Source: Candidatus Aegiribacteria sp. MLS_C (lineage in GTDB: Bacteria; Fermentibacterota; Fermentibacteria; Fermentibacterales; JCC-6). From it: DNA of 64,000 nucleotides. Under the pieces are notes generated by a model. The model was given only the letters and a program-made list of their open reading frames with translations. It was not told where the DNA came from and did not search any database. Shown one piece after another: positions 51,779-61,104 of this stretch. The DNA lies in the NCBI GenBank assembly GCA_002030045.1, contig LQBI01000024.1, forward strand, positions 1 through 64,000. The letters run 5' to 3'. The stretch's first letter is position 1. Each line of letters starts with the position of its first letter. A program made the translations under genes and the position numbers.

Positions 51779-54700
51779 ATGGAAGCCAGAAGGACGAGGA
51801 CAGACAGGACCATCGCCGTTTTGACGGGACTCGCGGCCCTTGTCACCTACATGGTGACGCTGGCGCCCAGCGTCAGTTTCTGGGACAGCGGGGAGTACAT
51901 AACTTCGTCCTGGATAGCCGGTGTTCCGCATCCCCCGGGTGTCCCCCTCTTCGTACTCCTCGGCAGGTTCAGCACCATACTGTTCTCATTCCTGCCTTCC
52001 GTAGCCGTCCGGGTGAACCTTCTCTGCGCCCTGGCAGGGGCTTTCACGGTGGCCCTCCTGACGAGGCTCGTTCAGAGGTGGGGCGGCAGGATGGGCTTCG
52101 AAGCGTCATGGTACAGGCCCATGTCCGTTCTTTCTGGACTGATAGCCGCCTTCAGCTACTCGATATGGCGGAACAGCAACGCTACCGAGACATACGCGAC
52201 GGCGCTGTTACTGACCTTCGTGATACTCTGGTCCTTCGATTCCTGGATAGAGAAGTACGCCGAGAAGGAGCACAGGAAGGGAATGAAGGACCACGGCGGA
52301 TGGGGTGAGGCAAGGTACCTCCTGCTGATCTCCTACCTGATCATCCTTGCCGTGGCCAACCACGGAAGCGTACCCTTCGTGACCGGACCGCCGATCCTGA
52401 TGATCTACCTCATCTACGCTTTCAGGGGCAGGACGGACATATGGAAGCGATCATGGTTCATACTGACCATACTGGGCCTGGTGGTGCTGGCCTTCAGCAT
52501 CCACCTGTACATGCCCATCAGGGCGGTCCAGGGACCGGAGATAAACGAGACTGACTCCAGGCACTGGGAGGACTTCGAGAAGGCGTTCACCAGGGAGCAG
52601 TACGGAAGGACCTCGATACTTGAACGGAAGGGACCGTTCCTCGACCAGATGAAGCTCTACCTCGAGTACCTTTCATGGCAGTCCGGCAGGGTCGAGGACG
52701 GCTGGGACCGCTTACTCGGCGAGACCGGGGGATCGGCCGCGGCGATGATCATGAGGATACTGCTCATATTCGGGGCCATATATGGAATAGTGGTCATGGG
52801 AATGAAGAGACCCAGGCTCCTTCTCTACCTGGGAGCACTTTTCCTGATGTCCTCCATACTCTTCATCTTCTTCATACTCAACTTCAAGACCGGACCGGAG
52901 GGGACCCCCGCGGGCGAGGTAAGGGAAAGGGACTACTTCTTCGGGGCATCCTTCGCTCTCTTCGCCATCTTCTCAGGAACCGGGCTGGTCTCGGTGTTCC
53001 GTGACTTCCTTTCGGAGAGGTCGAAGCTGGCCTGGGTGACCCTGGCCATCCCCCTTGTCATGTTCACGGTGAACCACCACCGTTGTGACAGGTCGAACTC
53101 CTACTTTGCCAGGGATTATGGCGTTAACCTTCTGGAGAGCTGTCCGGAGAACGCGGTTCTCATAACCAATGGCGACAACGACACCTTCCCGCTCTGGTTC
53201 GCCCAGGGGGTACTCGGTGTAAGGAGGGATGTGATAGTCAGCAACCTCAGTCTGATGAACACCAACTGGTACGTACAACAGCTGGTGAACAGGGACCCGC
53301 TGCTGCTGGACTACGACGATCACGGCCTTGTGGATTCGCTGCGACCGATCTACGTATGGGGTCCCCATCAGTTCCATGTGGAGAGGGGAGGTCTTCCGGC
53401 ATCCTCACCTGTGGACGGAGAGATACTGAGGACAACCTTCGACCAGCCTTGGCCGTGGGCCATAACTGACGGCACGATGTCGGTCACCATGCCGATGGAG
53501 GGTATCAGCGGCCAGGGAGTGCTGAGCATGCAGGACCTGGTGCTCCTCAACATGATAAAGAACAGGCCGGTCCACGGCAGGGACATCTACTTCGCCGGCA
53601 CCGTTGCAGCCGAGAGCAGGCAGTTCCTGGACGCATACCATCAGATGGAGGGTATAGCCTTCAGAATAACCGACAGCCCCGTGGTGGATGCGGTGGACGG
53701 GAGCAGGGGCTGGAGCCTTATGGAGAGCTACTCGTTCCATGGGGTCCAGGACCCCTCGGTGTACAAATGCGACCAGGCTGTACAGCTTCTCAAGAACTAC
53801 GTATCGGCATACCACCGTCTTGCCTACTACTACCTTGACAGGGGTCTTCCGGACAGCGTCCAGATGGCACTGGACCGATCGGAGGAACTCTTCACTGACC
53901 TTCCGGACGAGTGGGCCGAGGTGCTCCCCTCCAGGGCCATGATCGTAGGAAAGCTGGTGGACGGGCTCCAGGGTCCCGCGGCTGCAGCAGATACTCTGCA
54001 GGCCCTTGCCGACCAGGCACTGGAAGCCGCGAGAAGACTGGGCGACCAGAACCTTGCGGGTCTGGCCATGACCCTCTCCAACATGGCCTCTGGTACCGAC
54101 GGCACGCTGGGCTACAGACAGGAGCTTGAATACAGGCAGCTATTCGAAGCCCTGGATGACGGATCGGTCCCCTTCTACTGGCTGAGGGTCGAGCTGGCCC
54201 TCCTTTTCTCCGACTGCATCGGAGCGTGGAGGATCAGCGACGAGATGGCCGCGGAAGCCTCCGACACTGTGGACGTCATGCTGGCCGGTCTGGGCGGGGA
54301 GACCCTTCGAAGAACTCTCGATAACTCTCCGATAGGCTTCAGGATAGATATACGGGAGACCGGGCTGTCGCTGCTGTTTGAGTCCCTGGACCCATCGAGC
54401 GCAGGGGGGATCGTCCTGGAAGAGGGTGTTGAAGCAGGCAGGATAATGAGGGAGATGATAAGGCTGGCATCCGGGGACCACATCATGTCGGCCGTGTCGG
54501 CGGGATTGGTACTCTCCGCGCACATGGAAGATGCGGGACAGGCCGCCGCGGTGGAGGGGCTGGCACTGGCAATGCTGGACGAGCCGGCCGGGGAGACCCT
54601 GGAATGGTGTCGATGGTTCATAACGGAACGAAACAGGGTGAGTCCGGAGACACTGGCCTTGATGTGCGCTCGAGGAGGGAGGAGCGGCATGATGTACGCA

Positions 54701-54844
54701 GCGCTGCAGGAAGGCACCGAAGCCTCCGAAGCCCAACTCCGTGCAGCCCTGGACGATCTCGAGGGCTACGCTGCCCGGGTACCGGAGCCGGGGCGCGGCA
54801 CCGTGACCTACGGCTGGGTCAATTCCATAGTAGAGGGAACATGA
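51779..54844 (+). CDS. DUF2723 protein O-glycosyltransferase-like membrane protein
   Basis: A 1021-residue protein. The first 400 residues have about ten membrane helices; the external motif FWDSGEYITSSWIAGVPHPP with the acidic pair is the DUF2723 signature. A middle soluble region contains NGDNDTFPLWFAQ and VIVSNLSLMNTNWYVQQL, both also typical of DUF2723. The last 350 residues are helical and TPR-like. The family includes putative protein O-mannosyltransferases in Bacteroidota. ATG at 51779 is preceded by AGGGGAG; GTG at 51764 overlaps the xerC stop. It interrupts the common xerC-hslV order. Confidence 0.9.
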   Translation: MEARRTRTDRTIAVLTGLAALVTYMVTLAPSVSFWDSGEYITSSWIAGVPHPPGVPLFVLLGRFSTILFSFLPSVAVRVNLLCALAGAFTVALLTRLVQRWGGRMGFEASWYRPMSVLSGLIAAFSYSIWRNSNATETYATALLLTFVILWSFDSWIEKYAEKEHRKGMKDHGGWGEARYLLLISYLIILAVANHGSVPFVTGPPILMIYLIYAFRGRTDIWKRSWFILTILGLVVLAFSIHLYMPIRAVQGPEINETDSRHWEDFEKAFTREQYGRTSILERKGPFLDQMKLYLEYLSWQSGRVEDGWDRLLGETGGSAAAMIMRILLIFGAIYGIVVMGMKRPRLLLYLGALFLMSSILFIFFILNFKTGPEGTPAGEVRERDYFFGASFALFAIFSGTGLVSVFRDFLSERSKLAWVTLAIPLVMFTVNHHRCDRSNSYFARDYGVNLLESCPENAVLITNGDNDTFPLWFAQGVLGVRRDVIVSNLSLMNTNWYVQQLVNRDPLLLDYDDHGLVDSLRPIYVWGPHQFHVERGGLPASSPVDGEILRTTFDQPWPWAITDGTMSVTMPMEGISGQGVLSMQDLVLLNMIKNRPVHGRDIYFAGTVAAESRQFLDAYHQMEGIAFRITDSPVVDAVDGSRGWSLMESYSFHGVQDPSVYKCDQAVQLLKNYVSAYHRLAYYYLDRGLPDSVQMALDRSEELFTDLPDEWAEVLPSRAMIVGKLVDGLQGPAAAADTLQALADQALEAARRLGDQNLAGLAMTLSNMASGTDGTLGYRQELEYRQLFEALDDGSVPFYWLRVELALLFSDCIGAWRISDEMAAEASDTVDVMLAGLGGETLRRTLDNSPIGFRIDIRETGLSLLFESLDPSSAGGIVLEEGVEAGRIMREMIRLASGDHIMSAVSAGLVLSAHMEDAGQAAAVEGLALAMLDEPAGETLEWCRWFITERNRVSPETLALMCARGGRSGMMYAALQEGTEASEAQLRAALDDLEGYAARVPEPGRGTVTYGWVNSIVEGT

Positions 54845-55395
54845 CGGACCTCCTGGACGGCATGCTGCTCCGCTCCACCACAGTGGTAGGAATAGTCAGG
54901 GACGGGAAGGCCGCCATGGCCGCCGACGGACAGGTGACGCTGGGCGAGACGGTGCTGAAGAGCACCGCAAGGAAGATCAGGAAGCTGTACTCGGACACCG
55001 TTCTGGTGGGCTTCTCCGGGACCGGAGCGGATGCTTTCGCACTTGTGGAGAGACTGGAGGAGAAGCTTGAGACCGCAAGGGGCAACCTGCCCAGGGCGGC
55101 GGTGGACCTGGCCAGGGAATGGAGGACCGACAAGTACCTCAGGGAACTCCAGGCCCTGCTTGCGGCGGTGGACAGGGAACATGCGCTGCTGATAGGAGGA
55201 TCCGGAGAGATCGTGGAGTCCGAGGACGGCATAGTTGCGGTGGGCTCCGGGCATCCTTACGCGCTTGCCGCAGCGAGGGCACTTGACGCACATACCCGCA
55301 TGGGACCTTCGAGAATAGCTCTGGAGAGCATCAGGATAGCTTCCGGCATATGCATCTACACTGGTGGCGAGATACAGCTGGAGGAACTTGACTGA
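54841..55395 (+). CDS. hslV: ATP-dependent protease peptidase subunit HslV
   Basis: A 184-residue Ntn-hydrolase that forms the chamber of the HslUV protease. The mature N-terminus would be Thr at residue 13 or 14 in RSTTVVGIVRDG, so a propeptide of about 12 residues is removed. The motif AADGQVTLG and a conserved KIRKLY follow, as does the C-terminal SGICIYTGG. The start ATG overlaps the DUF2723 stop. hslU follows with a one-base overlap. Confidence 0.97.
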   Translation: MTDLLDGMLLRSTTVVGIVRDGKAAMAADGQVTLGETVLKSTARKIRKLYSDTVLVGFSGTGADAFALVERLEEKLETARGNLPRAAVDLAREWRTDKYLRELQALLAAVDREHALLIGGSGEIVESEDGIVAVGSGHPYALAAARALDAHTRMGPSRIALESIRIASGICIYTGGEIQLEELD

Positions 55396-56708
55396 TGGAC
55401 ACGGAAATGACGCCCGCGCAGATAGTCAGCTGGCTCGACAGGCACGTAGTGGGCCAGAGCGACGCCAAGAGAGCCGTGGCGATCGCCCTGAGGAACCGTT
55501 ACAGGAGACGGAGAACACCGGACGACATAAGGTCCGAGATATATCCAAGCAATCTGATCATGATGGGGCCCACGGGAATAGGCAAGACAGAGATAGCGAA
55601 GAGACTCGCATTCCTCACCGGTTCTCCCTTCGTCAAGGTGGAAGCCACGAAGTACACCGAGACCGGTTACGTCGGCCGTGACGTCGAGTCGATGGTCAGG
55701 TCGCTGGTTCGGCAGGCGGTCAACATGGAGGCCGAAAGGGAGAGGATGGACAGAGGGTCACAGGTTGACGATATGGTGAACGGCCGCCTCGTGGACGCAC
55801 TCAGGAATTCAGGTTACGATTCCATAGCCGAGAGCGAGCTGCGAAGGATGCTGGAGAACGGCTCTCTGGAGGACACTCCGGTGGAAATGGTGCTTCCGGA
55901 GGAGGTCCCTCAGCTGGAGGTGATGCCTCTGGTGCCCGGACAGGGTTTCGACAATCCGGCCGGTGAGAACATAAAGAAACTCATGCAGAAGATGATGGGC
56001 GGCAGGAGAAAAAGGAAAAGGCTTCCTGTCTCCGAGGCGAGGGACAGGCTCCGTGAGGAGGAGATGGGCCGGCTGCTGGAGGGCAGCGACTACGTTTCCA
56101 GGGGGCTGACGCTTGCCCAGGAGGAGGGAATAATCTTCATAGACGAGATCGACAAGATAATAGGTGGCAGCGAGAGCAAGGGACCCGAGGTATCCAGGTC
56201 CGGGGTCCAGAGGGATCTCCTGCCCATAGTCGAGGGCTGTACCGTTCCTACGAGGTACGGACCGGTGATCACCGACCACATCCTGTTCATTGCGGCCGGC
56301 GCATTCCACGGCACCAGTCCCTCCGACCTGATACCGGAACTCCAGGGCAGGTTCCCCATGAGAGTGGAACTCTCCCCGCTTTCGGAGGAAGATCTCTTCC
56401 GCGTTCTCACAGAGCCCGAGAATTCCCTTCTCAAGCAGTACAGGGAGCTGCTCAGGGCTGACGGCGTGGAACTGAGACTGAGCATGAAGGCTGCGCGGGA
56501 AGTGGCCAGGGTGGCCAGCTACCTGAACGATGAGACGGAGGACATCGGTGCGAGACGGCTGAGTCCGGTACTCAGCTATCTCCTGGACGCCCAGCTATTC
56601 GGAGCACCGGATCTGGTCAGCGGCACGGTGAGCATATCCGGCGAGACCGCGTCCGGTATTCTTCTTGACCTTGCTGACCGAAGAGAAGATGGTAATTATA
56701 TACTCTAA
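55395..56708 (+). CDS. hslU: ATP-dependent protease ATPase subunit HslU
   Basis: A 437-residue AAA+ unfoldase that feeds proteins to HslV. Walker A is GPTGIGKT (58-65), with ATKYTETGYVGRDV just after, and Walker B is IIFIDEIDKI. An I-domain of about 130 residues separates the two. The C-terminus YIL is the tail that inserts between HslV subunits. Together with hslV it is complete. The next gene is an mglA paralogue, 41 bases on. Confidence 0.98.
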   Translation: MDTEMTPAQIVSWLDRHVVGQSDAKRAVAIALRNRYRRRRTPDDIRSEIYPSNLIMMGPTGIGKTEIAKRLAFLTGSPFVKVEATKYTETGYVGRDVESMVRSLVRQAVNMEAERERMDRGSQVDDMVNGRLVDALRNSGYDSIAESELRRMLENGSLEDTPVEMVLPEEVPQLEVMPLVPGQGFDNPAGENIKKLMQKMMGGRRKRKRLPVSEARDRLREEEMGRLLEGSDYVSRGLTLAQEEGIIFIDEIDKIIGGSESKGPEVSRSGVQRDLLPIVEGCTVPTRYGPVITDHILFIAAGAFHGTSPSDLIPELQGRFPMRVELSPLSEEDLFRVLTEPENSLLKQYRELLRADGVELRLSMKAAREVARVASYLNDETEDIGARRLSPVLSYLLDAQLFGAPDLVSGTVSISGETASGILLDLADRREDGNYIL

Positions 56709-56749
56709 GTCTGAGAGGAACCGTTTCCGAAAGCCTGAAGAGGGGACAA

Positions 56750-57331
56750 ATGCACAGATCCGTTAACGAGGTGGCATACAAGATCGTATACTACGGACCC
56801 GGACTGTCGGGCAAGACGACGAATCTCAGAAGGGTGAGGGACATCATCGCACCGGAGCACAGGGGAAGGCTGGTTACCCTGTGCACCAGGGGTGAACGCA
56901 CCGTGTTTTTCGATTTCCTGCCGATCAACTTCGCCTCGATAGGCAACGACAGGGTGAGGCTGCACCTCTACTCCGTTCCCGGACAGGCCTACTACTCGCT
57001 GAGCAGGAAGGTCATTCTTGACGGGGTCGACGGCATCATCTTCGTGGCCGACAGTCAGACGGAGAGGATAGACGCCAACGTAGACAGCCTGGAAGACCTC
57101 GAGAACAACCTGGGATCCTACGGTCTCAAGCTGTCGGACATTCCCACCGTCCTGCAGTTCAACAAGCGCGACCTGCCCTCCATAGCACCCGCGGAACAGA
57201 TGGAGGAACTCCTGAACAGGTACGGATGGCCCTCCATACAGTCAGTGGCCATAGGCGGGACAGGTCCCATAGAGACCCTCAAGACGATGTCGGGAATAAT
57301 AGCCAGGCAGCACGCGGGACTTCTGTCCTGA
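56750..57331 (+). CDS. mglA: MglA-like small GTPase, copy 2
   Basis: A 193-residue Ras-like GTPase, close paralogue of the one at 46484. P-loop GPGLSGKTTN, then FFDFLPINFASI, switch-II LYSVPGQAYY, and base motif NKRDLPS. GAGGGG precedes the ATG at 56750. It follows hslU, where codY stands in Firmicutes. No adjacent roadblock/MglB partner was seen. Which copy does which task cannot be told. Confidence 0.92.
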   Translation: MHRSVNEVAYKIVYYGPGLSGKTTNLRRVRDIIAPEHRGRLVTLCTRGERTVFFDFLPINFASIGNDRVRLHLYSVPGQAYYSLSRKVILDGVDGIIFVADSQTERIDANVDSLEDLENNLGSYGLKLSDIPTVLQFNKRDLPSIAPAEQMEELLNRYGWPSIQSVAIGGTGPIETLKTMSGIIARQHAGLLS

Positions 57332-57368
57332 GAGCCGGTCCCCGGTCCTTCATAGAGCCGGAGAAGAC

Positions 57369-59582
57369 GTGAAGGAGATAAAGAGCAGACTGCCGGTGGT
57401 GCTGTTCCTTGCCGCTGCTCTAGCCACCGGGTTCCTCTTCAGGTCATGGTTCGCCTCATCGGTGCTCCCTCCCCCATCCAGGATGCAGGCGGAGACCACC
57501 CAATCGTACCGCTATGCAAAGCTCTTCTCGGAGACCGGCAGCATACCCTCCCTCGACACACTCGTAATGCATCCGGAAGGATGGCCGACTTCCCAGAACT
57601 CCATTTTCGAGGAGTACATTGCGGGAGGTATCCACAGGGTCACCGGAGGTGATTTCGACAGCTTCATGCGCAGCTTTTCCCTCCTCTTCCCGCTGTTTTC
57701 GGTGATCTTCCTGTACCTCTGGATGAGGACCGCCGGTTACGATACATGGATCGCCGCATTCGGCGCGTCCCTCTATTCCTTCCTTCTTCCGGCGATACTC
57801 AGGGCAAGGGGAGGTTCTCTGTACAGGGAGACCGTGGCGCTTCCGATGCTCACCGCTCTCGGCTGGCTCACGGAGTCGTCCCTGAGGGACGAAGGTGACC
57901 GAAGCGGCAGGGTATCGGCCGCCGCGGCCGGGGTGGTTCTCTTCGCATGTCTCGCCGCGTGGAAGGTCACCGCCTTCATCGCTTTCTTCCTCTTCCTTTA
58001 CCTGCTCTGGAGGAACTGGAGAAGGGGGGATGTGGGCTATCATGTAAGGCTTTCCCTCGGAGCGGCCCAGATAGCCGCTTCGCTTCTTCTTCCGCACATG
58101 AGGCACGACGGGGCGTTTTTCAGCCCCGCCACAGTTTCGGCCGTCTTCGTCCTGCTTCCCTCGGGGAGGTCGATCTGGTTCCCCGTCACCGCCACTATTC
58201 TCTCGGTACTGGCGGCCTTCGCCGGAGGGACTTCCGGCAGCCATGTATCCGAGGTCATCCTTGCCAAGCTCCGATTCCTGTTCAGTCATCCGGAGGATCC
58301 AGGACTGCTTTCGGACGATGCCAGGATATTCTGGGTACCAGGGTACACAAGCCCGTCGCCGGCCCAGTTCCTGTTCCTGTTCGGAGTACCTCTCCTGGCT
58401 TCCCTGCCGGGGATGGCGGACATGTGGCGGAATTCCAGGAACAGACTGCTCCTCTGGTTCCTGCCTCTTTCCATGGCAGGTTACCTCTTCTTCGACCGTC
58501 TCATGGTCCTGCTGGCCCTCGCACTGATCCCGCCGATAGCGATGAGCCTGAGGAGGAAGTGGTTCGCGGTAACATCGGTCTTCCTGATCCTCCTCCAGTC
58601 GGTGTTCCCGGGGGATCTCGCCTCGATGGTGAGTTCCGCGGGACTGGATTTCGAGGATTCCTCCTCGCTTCTCGGCGACAGCGAGCTGGACGTTTTCCTG
58701 GCATGGACCCGGGACCGTACGGATCGCGACGATGCCGTTCTCAGCTTCTGGCACATCTCCGGACTCGTCTCCGCCTACGCCGATCGTCCGGTCGTCACAC
58801 ACACGTTCTTCGAGAACAGCGAGAACCGCAGGACAATAATGCGGTTCGCCAGGACTCTGTTCCTTCCCGAGGACAGCCTTGTGACCTTCATGAGGGAGAA
58901 GGAATGCCGTCTGCTGGTATACCAGGCGGATTTCCTCCTGGACCGGAGCCACAGCGGATTGATCTACCTGGCGGGTCTGCGCGACGTGCCCCGGGATGCG
59001 GCCGCCCTGATGCTTCATTACAGCCCCGATTCCCTGGATTCGCTCGAGCCGGTCTTCCAGGGTCCGTCCCTCAGGGTGTTCTCCCTTGACTGCCCCGAAC
59101 CGACGGAGCTTCAGCGCAGCTTCCTCTTCCAGGAGAGGTACCGACACTGCTGCAGCGGTTACGACGAGGCGCGGTCGCAGCTTGCATATCCCCTCGACTG
59201 GTCGGAACACCTGGCCAACAGGGCTGTGGAGATGAGGGACCTGGACATGCTTTCAGGCGCGCTTCTACTGGGGCTGCAGGGCGGTCTTCCGGAGGAGGAT
59301 GCCCTTACGATACTGAACGACCTCATACAGTTGTATATTCATGGCAGCTACGGTCTGGACGGACTGGCCGAAGACGTGCACAGCTTCATCTGGTACAACG
59401 GACCGGATCCGGGCCTGAGTCTTCTACTCGCGAGGTTCTACGCTTCCGAGGGACTTCTGCCCGAGGCGATGGAGGAGTACTCCGAGGTCCTCCGCCTGGA
59501 CCCCTCGAACATGGAGGCCGCCGAAGAATTCCATATGATCGAGGTGGAGTTGAGGAGTCTAATGGACGGTGCACCGGAGTGA
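57369..59582 (+). CDS. STT3/AglB-like GT-C membrane protein with TPR tail
   Basis: A 737-residue protein resembling oligosaccharyltransferase catalytic subunits. The first external loop carries an acidic/aromatic stretch (QAETTQSYRYAKLF) and HPEGWP, and a later loop has RARGGSLYRE. About a dozen helices reach to residue 430. The soluble part starts at DDAVLSFWHISGL: the WWDxG motif of STT3 reads FWHISG (460-465). It is followed by ADRPVVTHTFFENSENRR, which fits the next conserved STT3 block. The last 100 residues form a TPR-like tail. GTG at 57369 has CCGGAG upstream. Function as an active OST is uncertain given the changed motif. Confidence 0.72.
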   Translation: MKEIKSRLPVVLFLAAALATGFLFRSWFASSVLPPPSRMQAETTQSYRYAKLFSETGSIPSLDTLVMHPEGWPTSQNSIFEEYIAGGIHRVTGGDFDSFMRSFSLLFPLFSVIFLYLWMRTAGYDTWIAAFGASLYSFLLPAILRARGGSLYRETVALPMLTALGWLTESSLRDEGDRSGRVSAAAAGVVLFACLAAWKVTAFIAFFLFLYLLWRNWRRGDVGYHVRLSLGAAQIAASLLLPHMRHDGAFFSPATVSAVFVLLPSGRSIWFPVTATILSVLAAFAGGTSGSHVSEVILAKLRFLFSHPEDPGLLSDDARIFWVPGYTSPSPAQFLFLFGVPLLASLPGMADMWRNSRNRLLLWFLPLSMAGYLFFDRLMVLLALALIPPIAMSLRRKWFAVTSVFLILLQSVFPGDLASMVSSAGLDFEDSSSLLGDSELDVFLAWTRDRTDRDDAVLSFWHISGLVSAYADRPVVTHTFFENSENRRTIMRFARTLFLPEDSLVTFMREKECRLLVYQADFLLDRSHSGLIYLAGLRDVPRDAAALMLHYSPDSLDSLEPVFQGPSLRVFSLDCPEPTELQRSFLFQERYRHCCSGYDEARSQLAYPLDWSEHLANRAVEMRDLDMLSGALLLGLQGGLPEEDALTILNDLIQLYIHGSYGLDGLAEDVHSFIWYNGPDPGLSLLLARFYASEGLLPEAMEEYSEVLRLDPSNMEAAEEFHMIEVELRSLMDGAPE

Positions 59583-60409
59583 GACTTGAATTCGTTAAGA
59601 TGAGCGGTGCCGGGAACGATTTCATAGTCGTGGACAACAGGGACGGCAGCCTGGAAGGGATACTGTCGGCACCCTTCATAGCCTCAATCTGCAAGAGGGG
59701 CATCGCGGTCGGGGCCGACGGTCTGCTGGAGCTGAGGGAGGACCATGCCACGGCCTTCAGGATGAAGTATTACAACAGTGACGGATCTGCCGCCGAGATG
59801 TGCGGGAACGGAGGCAGGTGCATCGTTGTGTACGCTTGCTCCAAGGGTCTCGTCGAACCGGGGGCGGCCTTCGAATTCATGAGCGACGCGGGCGTCCACA
59901 GGGGCATGGTCACAGGAATGGAGGAGTCCAGGATCTGGATGACGCCTCCCGTGGTCCACTTCCTCGACAGGGAGATGGAAGTTGGGAACACAACCGTAAG
60001 GGTCTCGCTGGTGGATACCGGCGTTCCCCACGCGGTGGTAATCACCGAGGGTCCGGATTCACCGCCTTTCCTTAGTGTCGCGCCGGCCCTTAGGAACCAT
60101 CCCTCCCTCGGCGAGTCCGGAGCCAACGCGGACTACCTCTGGACCGGGGACGGAGGGTTTTCCATGAGGACCTGGGAGAGGGGCGTCGAGGGAGAGACCC
60201 TGGCCTGCGGGACCGGGGCTGTAGCTTGCGCCCTCTGTGCCGGGAAGCTCCTGGGGGCTCGCATGCCGGTCGGTATTGAGGTGAAGAGCGGTCGCACCCT
60301 TACCGTAGGGAATGACGATCACGGATGGTGGCTGCAGGGGGAGGCCAGGGAAGTGTACAGAGGCATCCTTGAGCATCCTTCACCGAAGAGCTTGACGGAG
60401 GAGGGATGA
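59579..60409 (+). CDS. dapF: Diaminopimelate epimerase
   Basis: A 276-residue cytoplasmic enzyme that converts LL- to meso-diaminopimelate for lysine and peptidoglycan. The two catalytic cysteines are Cys75 in EMCGNGGR and Cys210 in LACGTGAVA. SGAGNDFIVVDN near the N-terminus is the family start. GTG at 59579 overlaps the previous stop (GTGA). A complete, standard-length gene, 26 bases ahead of a tRNA. Confidence 0.96.
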   Translation: MRLEFVKMSGAGNDFIVVDNRDGSLEGILSAPFIASICKRGIAVGADGLLELREDHATAFRMKYYNSDGSAAEMCGNGGRCIVVYACSKGLVEPGAAFEFMSDAGVHRGMVTGMEESRIWMTPPVVHFLDREMEVGNTTVRVSLVDTGVPHAVVITEGPDSPPFLSVAPALRNHPSLGESGANADYLWTGDGGFSMRTWERGVEGETLACGTGAVACALCAGKLLGARMPVGIEVKSGRTLTVGNDDHGWWLQGEAREVYRGILEHPSPKSLTEEG

Positions 60410-60435
60410 GCACCTATTCATTGCCAGTCAACGGA

Positions 60436-60511
60436 GCGGGTATAACTCAGTTGGCAGAGTGTCAGCTTCCCAAGCTGAATGTCGCGGGTTCGATCCCCGT
60501 TACCCGCTCCA
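60436..60511 (+). tRNA. tRNA-Gly, anticodon CCC
   Basis: A complete 76-base cloverleaf. Acceptor arms are GCGGGTA (60436-60442) and TACCCGC (60501-60507), with discriminator T and encoded CCA. The anticodon stem TCAGC/GCTGA encloses loop TTCCCAA, so the anticodon is CCC (60469-60471). The T arm is CGGGTTCGATCCCCG. It sits in the same direction between dapF and a small secreted-protein gene. Confidence 0.97.
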
Positions 60512-60525
60512 TCCTCCTCCTTTCG

Positions 60526-61104
60526 ATGGTCGTGTCCATCTTCTCCGCTGCTCTTTCCGCACAGGCGCCGGACATCCTCCAGGATTTCTGGTGGGAAGCT
60601 TCAGGCGCCAGGCTCGATACAGCTCCCTTCAGCTTGTCCTCGCTGAACGAGCGCTCGCTGAAGAGCCAGCTTGGCAACGGCAACAGGAATGCTCTCATGC
60701 CTCTTGTGATGCTCCTGGTGACCGAAGGCCGAATGGACGAGGCGGAAGCCTGGATGGAGGGCAGGGGCAGGCTCGTCCCGGTTACGCGCCGCGACCTGGG
60801 TATCGCTCTCTCATGGTACGGGAGGTACGAGCTGCACTCGGTCCTCAGTACGCAGCTGGAGGTTCCCTCGGACCTGGATGAGGACGACTACGGAAGGACA
60901 CTTGCCGCCATCGTCGACGCGGGATGGATGCACTGCGCCTACGGAGACCTGTTCATGCCGGACCTCCTGGCGGGACCGTCGGACCTGATACTGCTTCAGG
61001 GTGTCTTCTTTCCCGATCCGGTTTCCTGGGACCGTGAATGGATAGGAATGGCATCCCTGGACAGTCTCTTCGCTGCAGGGATAGAGCAGGGTGTATCGAG
61101 GTGA
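60526..61104 (+). CDS. Small secreted protein, unknown
   Basis: A 192-residue protein, not recognised. The N-terminus MVVSIFSAALSAQA is a short signal peptide. The frame is open further 5', but that part is the tRNA gene, so the ATG at 60526 is chosen. It lies 14 bases after the tRNA and no Shine-Dalgarno is visible. The body is helical with TPR-like spacing (LVTEGRMDEAEAWM). It overlaps the phosphatidyltransferase gene by 4 bases. Expression probably relies on a transcript running through the tRNA or on a promoter within it. Confidence 0.6.
   Translation: MVVSIFSAALSAQAPDILQDFWWEASGARLDTAPFSLSSLNERSLKSQLGNGNRNALMPLVMLLVTEGRMDEAEAWMEGRGRLVPVTRRDLGIALSWYGRYELHSVLSTQLEVPSDLDEDDYGRTLAAIVDAGWMHCAYGDLFMPDLLAGPSDLILLQGVFFPDPVSWDREWIGMASLDSLFAAGIEQGVSR

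Noticed and set aside
57456-59210. A 584-codon open frame on the minus strand
   Set aside because: It is a shadow of the STT3-like gene: it has no ribosome site, no recognisable domain and a composition (runs of Glu, Arg, Gly) typical of antisense frames in this GC-rich, AGG-rich DNA.
60406-60525. Coding sequence running through the tRNA
   Set aside because: The frame is open, but the tRNA cloverleaf is complete and the translated part does not look like a signal peptide; the start at 60526 is preferred.
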